DNA of 64,000 nucleotides, taken from NCBI GenBank assembly GCA_039812645.1, contig JBDIAV010000003.1, forward strand, positions 30,979 through 94,978. The letters run 5' to 3'. This stretch comes from Ancrocorticia sp039812645 (GTDB taxonomy: Bacteria; Actinomycetota; Actinomycetes; Actinomycetales; Actinomycetaceae). Shown here piece after piece: positions 16,615 to 24,769 of this stretch (position 1 is the first letter of the stretch; every line of letters begins with the position of its first letter). The notes under the pieces are model-generated. The model was not told where the DNA came from and did not search any database. It saw only the letters and a list, made by a program, of their open reading frames with translations. The position numbers and the translations under genes are program-made.

Positions 16615-17592
16615 CTACCTCGAGAAGAGAAGTGTGAGGTCGTATCCGTGGGGGCTAGCTGATAAGACTCGTGTCCGTTCCTTTAACTCATGGAGGGATG
16701 GCGCGCCGTTGCCGCCTAATCCCTCGGTGCTCATTGCGCCCGCCACGCCCGCGGCGCTCACGGCTTGATGAAGCGTGCCGCCCTGCAACAGCCCCCAGGC
16801 GAGGACGGCCGAGAACACGTCACCGGCACCCGTTGGATCAATGGTCTGGGCGGGGAAGGCGGTGAGCGAGAGGACGCCGTCGTCGATTGCATCGCTGGTT
16901 CTCTTCCCGAGACCCACGCCCGCGGCAACAACTCCGCGTGCTCCCCGAGTGACAACAACCGTAGGAACCAAGTCCGTGAGTCGTGCGGCTGCCTCCTCCG
17001 GCGAATTCGCTCGCGTGTAATGGCACGCCTCGTCCTCGTTGGGAACGAACACGTCAACGAGGTCGAGTGGCGCCAGATCGGACCAATCCCAGCGTCCGCT
17101 CTCATCCCACCCCACATCGCCGATCACAAAGGTGCCATGCTCGCGCCACAGACGAACGGTCTCGCGATTACGTTCGAGTGCTCGGAGATCGCCCATGAGC
17201 AGATCGGGTGCGGCACCCGAGAGTGGCGGTGCATCGTTCGTACCAGCAGAAATCATTGCGCGATCATCACCTACGCTCATCGCCGCGGTGACCGCCTGAT
17301 GCTCGGTGGGATGTAACAAAGTGGTGGGCAGTCCGTCGTCGTCGAGTAACGTCGCAACCATCTGGCCGGGAAGATCTTCTCCGAGATATGAGCACAGATG
17401 AACATGGAACCCCATGCGGCGGAGCGCGCGAGCTTGGTTGGCGGCTCCCCCTGCAACGAAGGAACAGCGGTCGCTCCATAGTTCCTCTCCGGGCACGGGA
17501 ACCCGTGGGACGGCGCTAAAAATGACGTCAAGAAACAAGGGACCAACCACAACGGCGGTTGCTGCTTTGGATCGCTGGAAAAACTCCCGCAT
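16615..17592 (-). CDS. PfkB-family carbohydrate kinase
   Basis: This 325-residue sugar kinase has the two PfkB signatures. The first, FVAGGAANQARALRRMG near residue 48, lies in the substrate region. The second, DPTGAGDVFSAVLAWGL near residue 252, carries the catalytic aspartate and the anion hole. A strand with VVVTRGARGV lies between, as usual in the ATP site. The start is the ATG at 17592 with GAGGAG 6 bases upstream. It diverges from the GH4 glycosidase and PIG-L deacetylase genes, so a shared sugar pathway is plausible: it could phosphorylate the sugar or glycoside before GH4 cleavage. The exact substrate is unknown. Confidence 0.87.
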   Translation of the reverse strand: MREFFQRSKAATAVVVGPLFLDVIFSAVPRVPVPGEELWSDRCSFVAGGAANQARALRRMGFHVHLCSYLGEDLPGQMVATLLDDDGLPTTLLHPTEHQAVTAAMSVGDDRAMISAGTNDAPPLSGAAPDLLMGDLRALERNRETVRLWREHGTFVIGDVGWDESGRWDWSDLAPLDLVDVFVPNEDEACHYTRANSPEEAAARLTDLVPTVVVTRGARGVVAAGVGLGKRTSDAIDDGVLSLTAFPAQTIDPTGAGDVFSAVLAWGLLQGGTLHQAVSAAGVAGAMSTEGLGGNGAPSLHELKERTRVLSASPHGYDLTLLFSR

Positions 17593-17637
17593 GGATGGCT
17601 CCTCGTTCTCGATGTATGCCCTAGACTATGGAGGTTA

Positions 17638-17705
17638 CGCCAATAGATCGTGGCCGATTACAGATGCCACGGAATCTTGCCTGACTGCGTGAGGACTTGG
17701 TCCTC
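17638..17705 (+). repeat. Dispersed repeat copy B
   Basis: This copy is about 82% identical to the repeat at 3480-3547 in the same orientation, including the terminal gaggactt/gtcctc hairpin. It lies just upstream of the GH4 gene, within its probable promoter or leader. Confidence 0.7.
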
Positions 17706-17742
17706 CAGCATTCTTTCATGTACGAGCGGAGGCCATCGCGGT

Positions 17743-19116
17743 ATGAAACTCACGATTGTCGGGGGTGGCGGGTTCCGGGTGCCGCAGATCGTGGAGGCAC
17801 TAAGCAGGAGGCCCCGCGATGAAATCGATGTGACTGAGCTGTACCTCTACGATGTGGCTCCGGAGCGCCTACGTGTCATGACCGCGGTGCTTGACCAACT
17901 GGATGTGCCTCGCAAACCCCGCATCGTCGCTACAACGAACATGGCAGAAGCTGTGCGCGGCGCGGACTTCGTCTTTTCTGCGATTCGAGTGGCGGGCACC
18001 GAAGGCCGCGTCCAGGATGAACTTATCCCGCTCCGGCACGGAGTTCTCGGCCAAGAGACGGTAGGACCGGGTGGCTACGCCTATGCTCTGCGCACCATCC
18101 CCGTCGCGCTGGAGCTGGCGCGCACCGTGGCAGAGGCCGCGCCGCAGGCATGGGTCATTAACTTCACCAATCCGGCCGGGATTATTACGCAGGCGATGCG
18201 TGAAGTTCTGGGACGGAGGGTCATCGGCATCTGCGATACCCCGATTGGACTAGTACGGCGAGCGGCGCGCGCTCTTGGTAGCCAGGAGAGCGAGCTGGAG
18301 TATGACTACATTGGTCTCAATCACCTTGGTTGGCTGCGCTCCATCACCAGGGGCGGCCGCGACGTGCTCCCTACACTGCTCAATACCCCGGAGCTGCTTT
18401 CCCAGATGGAGGAGGCGCGGCTCATCGGGCTCGACTGGGTACGCCAGCTGGGGATGATCCCGAATGAATACCTCTTCTATTTTTATCGCAATCGCGAGGC
18501 TGTGGCGCAGATTCTTACCGAAGATCAGACCCGCGGCCAGTTCCTCTCAGCCCAACAACGCGCTTTCTACGAGACCGCGCTTGATGAGCTGGATCATGCC
18601 GCCAACCTGTGGGATGCTACCCACCGCGAGCGGGAGGAAACCTACATGGCCGAGGCGCGGGAGGTGGCGGGTGAAGGAGCCCGCGAAGACGACGATCTTG
18701 ACGGCGGCTACCAGGAAGTGGCGCTCGATCTCATGACTGCGTTATCCGGTCGGGAGTCCACGCGCTGGAACGGCAAATCTGCCCGCATGATTCTCGGGGT
18801 GAGCAATACCGAGGGCGGGGAGCGGATTATTCCGGCGCTCGCGGATGACGCCATTGTGGAAGTTCCGTGCTGGGTGGATCGTAAGGGACCGCTGCCGGTC
18901 CCTCTGGCGCCGCTCACTGGTGCGGAATTGGGCCTCATTGTGCAGGTCAAAGCCTGTGAGACCCTGGTGATTGACGCGGTTCGAGAAGGAAATCGAGACA
19001 AGGCGTGGCACGCCATCGCCACGCATCCGCTTGTTGATTCAGCCGATGTCGCCCGTCGAATTCTCGACGAATACTGCAAAGCCATTCCCGGCGTAGCTGC
19101 GATTTTTGAGGGTTAA
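17743..19116 (+). CDS. Glycoside hydrolase family 4 (6-phospho-beta-glucosidase-like)
   Basis: This 457-residue enzyme belongs to GH4, which cleaves phosphorylated (or some free) glycosides by an NAD-dependent redox mechanism with a divalent metal. The N-terminus has the Rossmann NAD loop MKLTIVGGGGFRVP. Active-site blocks follow: NFTNPAG near residue 147, GICDTPI with the metal-binding Cys near 170, and GLNHLGW near 198 with the metal-binding His. The ATG at 17743 is preceded by GGAGG at 10 bases; the upstream extension covers the repeat and is rejected. It is followed by a PIG-L deacetylase 92 bases later. The combination suggests use of an N-acetylated disaccharide or amino-sugar glycoside. 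Confidence 0.9.
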   Translation: MKLTIVGGGGFRVPQIVEALSRRPRDEIDVTELYLYDVAPERLRVMTAVLDQLDVPRKPRIVATTNMAEAVRGADFVFSAIRVAGTEGRVQDELIPLRHGVLGQETVGPGGYAYALRTIPVALELARTVAEAAPQAWVINFTNPAGIITQAMREVLGRRVIGICDTPIGLVRRAARALGSQESELEYDYIGLNHLGWLRSITRGGRDVLPTLLNTPELLSQMEEARLIGLDWVRQLGMIPNEYLFYFYRNREAVAQILTEDQTRGQFLSAQQRAFYETALDELDHAANLWDATHREREETYMAEAREVAGEGAREDDDLDGGYQEVALDLMTALSGRESTRWNGKSARMILGVSNTEGGERIIPALADDAIVEVPCWVDRKGPLPVPLAPLTGAELGLIVQVKACETLVIDAVREGNRDKAWHAIATHPLVDSADVARRILDEYCKAIPGVAAIFEG

Positions 19117-19208
19117 TCAAAGTAACTGGGCGTCACGCGTTGCTTCGTGCCAAATAAGGCAGCCATCAACGCCACACGCCCACGAAGGACAGAAAAAGGA
19201 GCACCATC

Positions 19209-19913
19209 TTGGCGCATGAACGAATTCTCGGTGTTTTCGCCCACCCCGACGACGCTGATGTTGGCGCGGGCGGTGTGCTTGCACAATTTGTTGCGCAGGG
19301 TGCTTGCGTCAGTATCGTTGTTGCCACATCTGGAGGTGCCGGTGGCTTCAAGACTGAAGGACAGGACCAGATGTCTGCGGTCCGCATGCGCGAGCAGCGT
19401 ACCTCAGCGGCGCTTATTGGCATTGAGAACGTCACGTTCCTTGGGCACATCGATGGCGAACTGCGTGTCACCACCGATCTTATTCGCGATATCGTCGCCC
19501 AGATTCGCATCCACCGCCCCTCCCTCGTTATCACCATGTCCCCGGAACACAATTGGACGAGTATCGCCGCAAGTCATCCAGACCATCGCGCGGTGGGAGA
19601 GGCTGCTATCCAGGCGGTCTATCCGGCGGCGCGTAATCCTTTTGCCTTTCGTGAGCTGCTAAGTGCCGGGTTGGAGCCGTGGACAGTGGAGGAGGTGTGG
19701 TTGCAAGGGCACCATACACCGAATCACTACGTGGAACTCACCGAGGGAGATCTTCGGAAGAAGCTGGACGCGGTCAAGTGCCACGAAAGTCAGTTCGAGG
19801 ATATGGACTTCATGCTCCAGTATGTGGGAGAGGCAGCACGGCAGTCGGCGATCAATGCGGGCTATGGTAACGATCGTTTGGCTGAAGAGTTCCTTCGCTA
19901 CTCGGCACGCTGA
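19209..19913 (+). CDS. PIG-L family deacetylase
   Basis: This 234-residue zinc hydrolase removes acetyl groups from N-acetylglucosamine-type substrates. The metal motif is AHPDDADVGAGG near residue 11, and the third ligand lies in SHPDHRAVGEA near 119. The start is TTG at 19209, with AAAGGAG 7 bases upstream. The closest general roles in the family are diacetylchitobiose deacetylase and the MshB/BshB thiol-cofactor enzymes. The adjacent GH4 and PfkB genes favour a catabolic deacetylation of an N-acetylated glycoside over mycothiol synthesis (inference). Confidence 0.87.
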   Translation: MAHERILGVFAHPDDADVGAGGVLAQFVAQGACVSIVVATSGGAGGFKTEGQDQMSAVRMREQRTSAALIGIENVTFLGHIDGELRVTTDLIRDIVAQIRIHRPSLVITMSPEHNWTSIAASHPDHRAVGEAAIQAVYPAARNPFAFRELLSAGLEPWTVEEVWLQGHHTPNHYVELTEGDLRKKLDAVKCHESQFEDMDFMLQYVGEAARQSAINAGYGNDRLAEEFLRYSAR

Positions 19914-20019
19914 TGGTTTACTCATCCCGTGTGTCCTTCCCCCGACGGACACGTCTGGGCACGTGGGTCGCGTCTCAGACTGATGAAGACAGTAAGTCGC
20001 AGCGGATAGCATCTCCTCT

Positions 20020-20712
20020 GTGAAGAAACCTCTCCGCTTTGTTCCCGCCGCTGCGCTTGCATTAGGCAGCCTGGCCGCATGCTCTGGATCTGAAGATCCC
20101 CAGCTCGGTTATCCACCGGCCCCGCCCCAGCAGCTTCCCGATTCTGGGGATTCCGACGTGGTGGCGGATCCTGCCTGGATCGCCGACACAGCGGATCGTA
20201 CCGGTATACCCGCGCGCGCCGTCGAAGCCTACGCGAATGCAGCGCTTGTGCTGGCCCAATCGGATCCTGAGTGCGGAATTGGATGGAATACTTTGGCCGG
20301 TATCGGGGCCACGGAGTCGAAACACGGCAGCCACGATGGGGCCCAGTTGGGCGACGACGGCGTTGTCTCACCTCCGATTATTGGTATTGCATTGGATGGC
20401 AGCGCAGGGGTTGCTGCCGTCCCCGATACCGACTATGGCGAGTATGACGGCGACGCCGTCTGGGACCGCGCCGTTGGCCCCATGCAGTTCATTCCTGAAT
20501 CCTGGTTGTATTACGGTCAGGATGGCAATGGCGACGGCGTTGCCGATCCCCAACAGATTGACGATGCCGCCCTGACGGCTGGAGCCCTCCTCTGCCATCG
20601 TGGAGGAGATATGACGAGTAACGATGGCTGGAGCGCCGGGGTTGGCGCATACAACGGTTCACTCGACTACATCAACGTCGTGGCGCAGCGGGCTGAGGAA
20701 TTCGCTGACTAG
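20020..20712 (+). CDS. Lytic murein transglycosylase lipoprotein (SLT/MltB-like)
   Basis: This 230-residue protein is predicted to cleave the glycan strands of peptidoglycan at the cell surface. It begins with a lipoprotein signal (ALALGSLAACS, lipobox Cys near residue 21), then a Pro-rich linker. The catalytic core has GIGATESKHG with the catalytic Glu near residue 91, and VGPMQFIPESW near 151, the standard lytic transglycosylase pair. An Asp/Gly-rich loop (QDGNGDGVADP) may bind calcium, and VGAYNGSLDY closes the fold. The GTG start has no ribosome-binding site, but a TAGCAT hexamer ends 7 bases before it, so it may be leaderless. Confidence 0.87.
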   Translation: MKKPLRFVPAAALALGSLAACSGSEDPQLGYPPAPPQQLPDSGDSDVVADPAWIADTADRTGIPARAVEAYANAALVLAQSDPECGIGWNTLAGIGATESKHGSHDGAQLGDDGVVSPPIIGIALDGSAGVAAVPDTDYGEYDGDAVWDRAVGPMQFIPESWLYYGQDGNGDGVADPQQIDDAALTAGALLCHRGGDMTSNDGWSAGVGAYNGSLDYINVVAQRAEEFAD

Positions 20713-20791
20713 CAACCTGTGACCGGCAAACGGGCAACCAGTAACCAGCGAGCCGCCCAGCCACGTACGTTGGCTCCTAGTACTTTAGCTC

Positions 20792-21559
20792 CTATCCATC
20801 GCGCCGAAGGAAGCTCGCTGTCCCGATGGCCAGCGTTATGGCCACCCAGGTGATGAGTCCCACCGACTCGACGTTGCTTGGCAACCATTGGGCGAGTGTG
20901 GGAACACCGGCAAGGAGCGGGGGAGCCAGCAGCAGGAGCGCGAGGCTTGATATCAGCGCGCTTGCCAGGGAACGAGTAACGAGCGCAATTCCGGAGGCGA
21001 TCATGCCCGCGCTCGCGAGATAGAGGACCATGGCGGCGAGGTCAGCCAGGTCGGCCGTGGTGTGAGAAGCCGATGCTCCGGCGGAGTGAGTGGTGGGATC
21101 CAGCAAGAATTGCGCCACACCCCATCCTGTGCCTACCACCAAGGCCGCGAGAGCAACCTGAGCCGCCGCTATCGTCGTGAGTTTTGAACCCATGGCCACA
21201 CCACGCTGCGGCGTTGACCGCAACGTGGTGGAGCCCTGAGAACCGGAATACTCCTGTGTCACCGCGAGAATACCGAGAACGATAGGTCCAACCTGTAAGA
21301 ACAGGATGAGTGGACGAAGGAGTTCGACGGCCGCCGTCGCCCCGCTTTGCGCTACAGCCTGCCCGTGTTGCTCGAACGAGTTCGCGAGCGCCCCAACCGT
21401 CAGGGCTACGCATACGATGGTCAGGAGAGCTACCGTGGCGATGCTAGGGAGTGTGGCGAGTTTGACGATCTCTGCTCGTGTGGCACTCGTTAGTAGTCTC
21501 AGGCGATGTATCTCATCCATGGGTTTCGCCGTGACTGTTGGTGGGTTTGTGCTGGTCAT
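20792..21559 (-). CDS. ABC-2 type exporter permease subunit
   Basis: This 255-residue membrane protein has about six hydrophobic segments in the ABC-2 exporter pattern and ends in the charged tail FLRRDG, a variant of which (FLRRTDG) also ends the upstream permease. The start is the ATG at 21559, which overlaps the upstream stop (ATGA) and therefore is translationally coupled; the longer frame to 21613 overlaps 19 codons of the neighbour. It is the last gene of the ATPase-permease-permease operon. The sensor kinase and regulator that diverge from the operon probably control it, as in antibiotic-sensing or bacitracin/lantibiotic-type exporters (inference). Confidence 0.82.
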   Translation of the reverse strand: MTSTNPPTVTAKPMDEIHRLRLLTSATRAEIVKLATLPSIATVALLTIVCVALTVGALANSFEQHGQAVAQSGATAAVELLRPLILFLQVGPIVLGILAVTQEYSGSQGSTTLRSTPQRGVAMGSKLTTIAAAQVALAALVVGTGWGVAQFLLDPTTHSAGASASHTTADLADLAAMVLYLASAGMIASGIALVTRSLASALISSLALLLLAPPLLAGVPTLAQWLPSNVESVGLITWVAITLAIGTASFLRRDG

Positions 21560-22347
21560 CCGTCCGTCCTCCGAAGAAAGATCGTCGCCATGGCGAGCAA
21601 CCCCACCATCCATAGCGCCATAATGAGTCCGCCCGGCAACGGCGCGAGGCCTTCGGGTGCTCCCATGGATTCGCCCATGAAGAGATTTCTGCCCGCCATG
21701 TCCGGTAGGTAGTTAGCCAGCGAGGTGACCTTGGTGAGCAGGTAGGAGAAGGAGACAAGCGAGCTGTTAACGATGAGAAAAGCAAGCGGTATCAACACGT
21801 TGCGGGCGAGAGCCGCGATGGCCAGTGCGATGAGACCCATAAGAATCCAGTAGAGCGTCCCCAGGAGTGCTCGGATGAGGGCATTGTGGTGGGTGACAGT
21901 CTCGGTTCCGGTTCCCCCGATGACAAGCTCGGCGGCTAACCAACATGTTGGCAGCATGACCACCGCCATGAGCACGACGAGACTCACCGTGACAAGGACT
22001 TTGCTGGCCAGCAGCAGACCCCGCGTCGGGACCGCACGCAAGCTCGTGAGAATTTGGCGTGCGCCGCCGGACTCGGCGGTTTCCGCACTGTATTCGCTGC
22101 CCATGACCATCACTGCGATGATGACAGCACCCACCGTGCCCAGCGGCATGATGGCAAAGACGGTCTCGAAGGTGGAGGTATCGGCGACTCTCGAAAGATC
22201 ACCTGAACGAATTGCGGAACGTACGGTGGAGGCATTGAGAAGAGTGAGAGCGACGCTTGCGAGCACTCCGACACCCAGCCCGGCCCACACTCCGGGCAGC
22301 GTCAAAGCCTTGACAAACTCTCCCCGCACGACGTTAACGATGCTCAT
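21556..22347 (-). CDS. ABC-2 type exporter permease subunit
   Basis: This 263-residue membrane protein has a short N-terminal amphipathic helix (VVRGEFVKAL), then about six transmembrane segments. The loop EYSAETAESGGARQILTSLRAVP after the second segment is a standard ABC-2 coupling region, parallel to EYSGSQGSTTLRSTPQR in the second permease. It starts 4 bases inside the ATPase stop, so the three genes form one coupled operon. The substrate is not known; peptides or antibiotics are usual for this arrangement. Confidence 0.84.
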   Translation of the reverse strand: MSIVNVVRGEFVKALTLPGVWAGLGVGVLASVALTLLNASTVRSAIRSGDLSRVADTSTFETVFAIMPLGTVGAVIIAVMVMGSEYSAETAESGGARQILTSLRAVPTRGLLLASKVLVTVSLVVLMAVVMLPTCWLAAELVIGGTGTETVTHHNALIRALLGTLYWILMGLIALAIAALARNVLIPLAFLIVNSSLVSFSYLLTKVTSLANYLPDMAGRNLFMGESMGAPEGLAPLPGGLIMALWMVGLLAMATIFLRRTDG

Positions 22348-23054
22348 CGCACAGTCTCTTTGCCCGAGACGAGATGGAAGAAGGCGGACTCGAGATCTGG
22401 GTACCCGGAGGTGACGTCCGCAAGTGATCCGGATGCCCGCGTCTGTCCGTTGGCGATAACGACGACGTCGTCGGCAATTTCAGCTACTTCTGCCATGACA
22501 TGACTGGAGAGCAGGACGGTCCCGCCTTGTTCGGCGTGCGAGCGGAGGAGTTCACGGAGCCAGCGGATACCTTCGGGGTCGAGGCCATTGACGGGCTCGT
22601 CGAGAATTAATATCTCTGGTTTGCCAAGCAACGCGGTGGCGATGCCGAGGCGTTGCCCCATGCCCAGCGAGAAGGTTCCTACCTTCATACGCGCCGATTC
22701 GACGAGACCAACTTCTTCCAGTACCTCGTCCACCCGGGAGCGAGGGATACCGTTGGATGCGGCTACCCACCGCAGGTGGTTGCGGGCAGTACGTGAGTGA
22801 TGCGCACCGGAGCCGTCAAGGACAGATCCCACGTGCCTCAGTGGATACCTGAGCTTACGATAAGGCACGTTTCCGATGAGGGCGGTGCCGGATGTTGCGT
22901 GGTCAATGCCAAGAAGGATGCGCAATGTTGAGGACTTCCCGGCGCCGTTTGCGCCAAGGAACGCGGTAACCCTACCGGGGTGAGCCTCGAAGCTCACGGC
23001 ATTGAGAACACGGCGCGAACCATGAGTTTTGGTCAGGCTGTTGATCGTTATCAT
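22344..23054 (-). CDS. ABC transporter ATP-binding protein
   Basis: This 236-residue nucleotide-binding subunit energises the two permeases downstream. It shows Walker A (GANGAGKSS near residue 36), the Q-loop region, an ABC signature FSLGMGQRLG near 133, Walker B (EILILDEP near 155) and the switch histidine (SSHVMAE near 187). The start is the ATG at 23054, giving the usual N-terminus MITINSLTK; the frame to 23261 is an unlikely 69-codon extension that would overlap the divergent kinase gene. No ribosome-binding site is seen; a GATAGT hexamer 4 bases upstream suggests a very short leader. Confidence 0.9.
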   Translation of the reverse strand: MITINSLTKTHGSRRVLNAVSFEAHPGRVTAFLGANGAGKSSTLRILLGIDHATSGTALIGNVPYRKLRYPLRHVGSVLDGSGAHHSRTARNHLRWVAASNGIPRSRVDEVLEEVGLVESARMKVGTFSLGMGQRLGIATALLGKPEILILDEPVNGLDPEGIRWLRELLRSHAEQGGTVLLSSHVMAEVAEIADDVVVIANGQTRASGSLADVTSGYPDLESAFFHLVSGKETVR

Positions 23055-23171
23055 GCGGACTATCGTGCTCGCTGCCCTCCGTACAGCACACCGAACCCCG
23101 GGTGGATTTTTTGCTTCCGTCTCAGACCCTACTCCGATGTGATCCGCAGGTTCGCTTACTAGACTGACCGC

Positions 23172-24116
23172 GTGAATGAAGAATCCGTGGAAACGCAAGA
23201 GACTGTGCATAGTTGGGTTCCGCGTGATGTGGGCGAACCGCAATCGTCCCCATCGTTGCAATTAGACGCCCCCATATGGACGTCTCGGACCTGGATCAAT
23301 GCTTCGGTTGCTCTTGTTCTTCTCATGGTGATCCTTCTAGCAACAGGACATACCAGTGCCGAGCAAGCACGCACAACTGTCATAGTTATTGCGCTGGCCG
23401 CCATGGCGATCATTGCCGGGGCCAGCTGGAGGTCGAGTCGGCAGCGGCGCGCTTACCAGCAAGAACTGGTGGAATGGAGTGCGCGGCGAGCCGTTGAAAT
23501 TGAACGATTGCGCATTGCCCGCGAGCTGCATGACCTGGCGTCGCACGGACTCGGGACCATCACAGTACGGGCGGCTGCTGGACGCCTCCAGCGCGATGTA
23601 TCCGGCTATCTGAGCGCTTTGGAGGATATTGAGGAGACAAGTCGAAGGTCCACCTTGGAGCTGCGACGTATGCTCCGAGTGCTGAGAGAACCCCATCAAT
23701 TGCCTGCGGAGTTTCGACCCGTTGAGGATCTTCGAGAGCTCCCGCTGATCATCTCCGATGGAGAAGCACGGGGACTGTCCATAACGACGGACATTACCGA
23801 TGAGCCAGCGATTGAACGGCTCTCCGCGGGAGCACAACTGGCAATTTGTGCGGCGGTACGGGAAGGCCTCATCAATGCCAGTCAGCATGCCGGAGGGACG
23901 AAGGTACATCTTTCCATTGCGCGGGTCGAAGAAGACATTCTTATGAGGGTTATCGATCAAGGTCCCGTTCCCGGATGGCATCCGGCGCGAGGGGCAGGGT
24001 ACGGACTCGTAGGACTCCGCGAGAGAATTGCCGCTTTAGGCGGAGGTGTGATGGCCGAACGCCACGGTCGAGGTTTCGCACTGACGGTACGGATACCCGC
24101 GGAGGAAGGACTATGA
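23172..24116 (+). CDS. Sensor histidine kinase (NarL/HPK7-type)
   Basis: This 314-residue kinase has two membrane helices (about residues 43-60 and 68-85) with a very short outer loop, as in membrane-stress sensors. The DHp domain shows ERLRIARELHDLASHGLG, with the phosphorylated His near residue 119. The HATPase domain has the N-box GLINASQHAGG and the G-box GAGYGLVGLRERI. The GTG start lacks a ribosome-binding site, but a TAGACT hexamer ends 6 bases upstream, suggesting a leaderless mRNA. It overlaps the response regulator by 4 bases and diverges from the ABC exporter operon, its likely target. Confidence 0.88.
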   Translation: MNEESVETQETVHSWVPRDVGEPQSSPSLQLDAPIWTSRTWINASVALVLLMVILLATGHTSAEQARTTVIVIALAAMAIIAGASWRSSRQRRAYQQELVEWSARRAVEIERLRIARELHDLASHGLGTITVRAAAGRLQRDVSGYLSALEDIEETSRRSTLELRRMLRVLREPHQLPAEFRPVEDLRELPLIISDGEARGLSITTDITDEPAIERLSAGAQLAICAAVREGLINASQHAGGTKVHLSIARVEEDILMRVIDQGPVPGWHPARGAGYGLVGLRERIAALGGGVMAERHGRGFALTVRIPAEEGL

Positions 24117-24769
24117 ACGTTCTCATCGCTGAAGACCAACCGCTGCTACGCAAAAGTCTCGCAACGATTATTGGGTCGGCACCCGATGTCCATGTGGTTG
24201 GCGAGGCTGCGAACGGACAGGAGGCGGTCTCCCTCGCCCGTGAGCTCCATCCTGACGTGATTCTTATGGACATCAGGATGCCTGGTCTCAACGGAATTGA
24301 GGCGACGGCGGCGATTTCCGCGGATCAATCGCTCGCAGCTGTCAAGATTCTCGTCCTGACGATGTTTGATATGGATGAATACGTCGAGGCAGCCCTACGG
24401 GTGGGTGCGCACGGGTTTCTTCTCAAGGATTCGACGCCCGAGGTGCTTCTCGACGGGATCAGGCGAGTGAAGGCCGGAGAGCATACCTACTCCCCGGCGG
24501 TGCTCGGCAGAATGGAGGCGAGTTTTCTTGGACGTGCCGGTAATGCCATTCACAACTCACGTGTAACAGCGTTGCTCACGAAACGTGAAATCGAAGTCCT
24601 CGCGCTGATTGCTGAAGGTTATTCCAACGCCGAGATCATGACGCAACTCTTTATCTCTATGGCAACGGTAAAAACTCACATCGGAAACCTTCTCGCCAAG
24701 ATCGGCGCCCGTGATCGTTCGCAGCTGGTTATTTACGCTTATGAGAATGGTGTGGTTTGCCGCGACTAG
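24113..24769 (+). CDS. Response regulator, NarL/LuxR family
   Basis: This 218-residue regulator has an N-terminal receiver domain with the acidic pocket (AEDQP), the phosphorylated Asp in VILMDIRMPG near residue 53, the Thr in LVLTMF and the Lys in FLLKDST. The C-terminal LuxR-type helix-turn-helix is LTKREIEVLALIAEGYSNAE near residue 151, with the recognition helix ATVKTHIGNLLAKIG. It starts at the ATG at 24113, overlapping the kinase stop. It pairs with the upstream kinase and probably activates the divergent ABC operon. Its last 4 bases overlap the convergent acyltransferase gene. Confidence 0.92.
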   Translation: MNVLIAEDQPLLRKSLATIIGSAPDVHVVGEAANGQEAVSLARELHPDVILMDIRMPGLNGIEATAAISADQSLAAVKILVLTMFDMDEYVEAALRVGAHGFLLKDSTPEVLLDGIRRVKAGEHTYSPAVLGRMEASFLGRAGNAIHNSRVTALLTKREIEVLALIAEGYSNAEIMTQLFISMATVKTHIGNLLAKIGARDRSQLVIYAYENGVVCRD

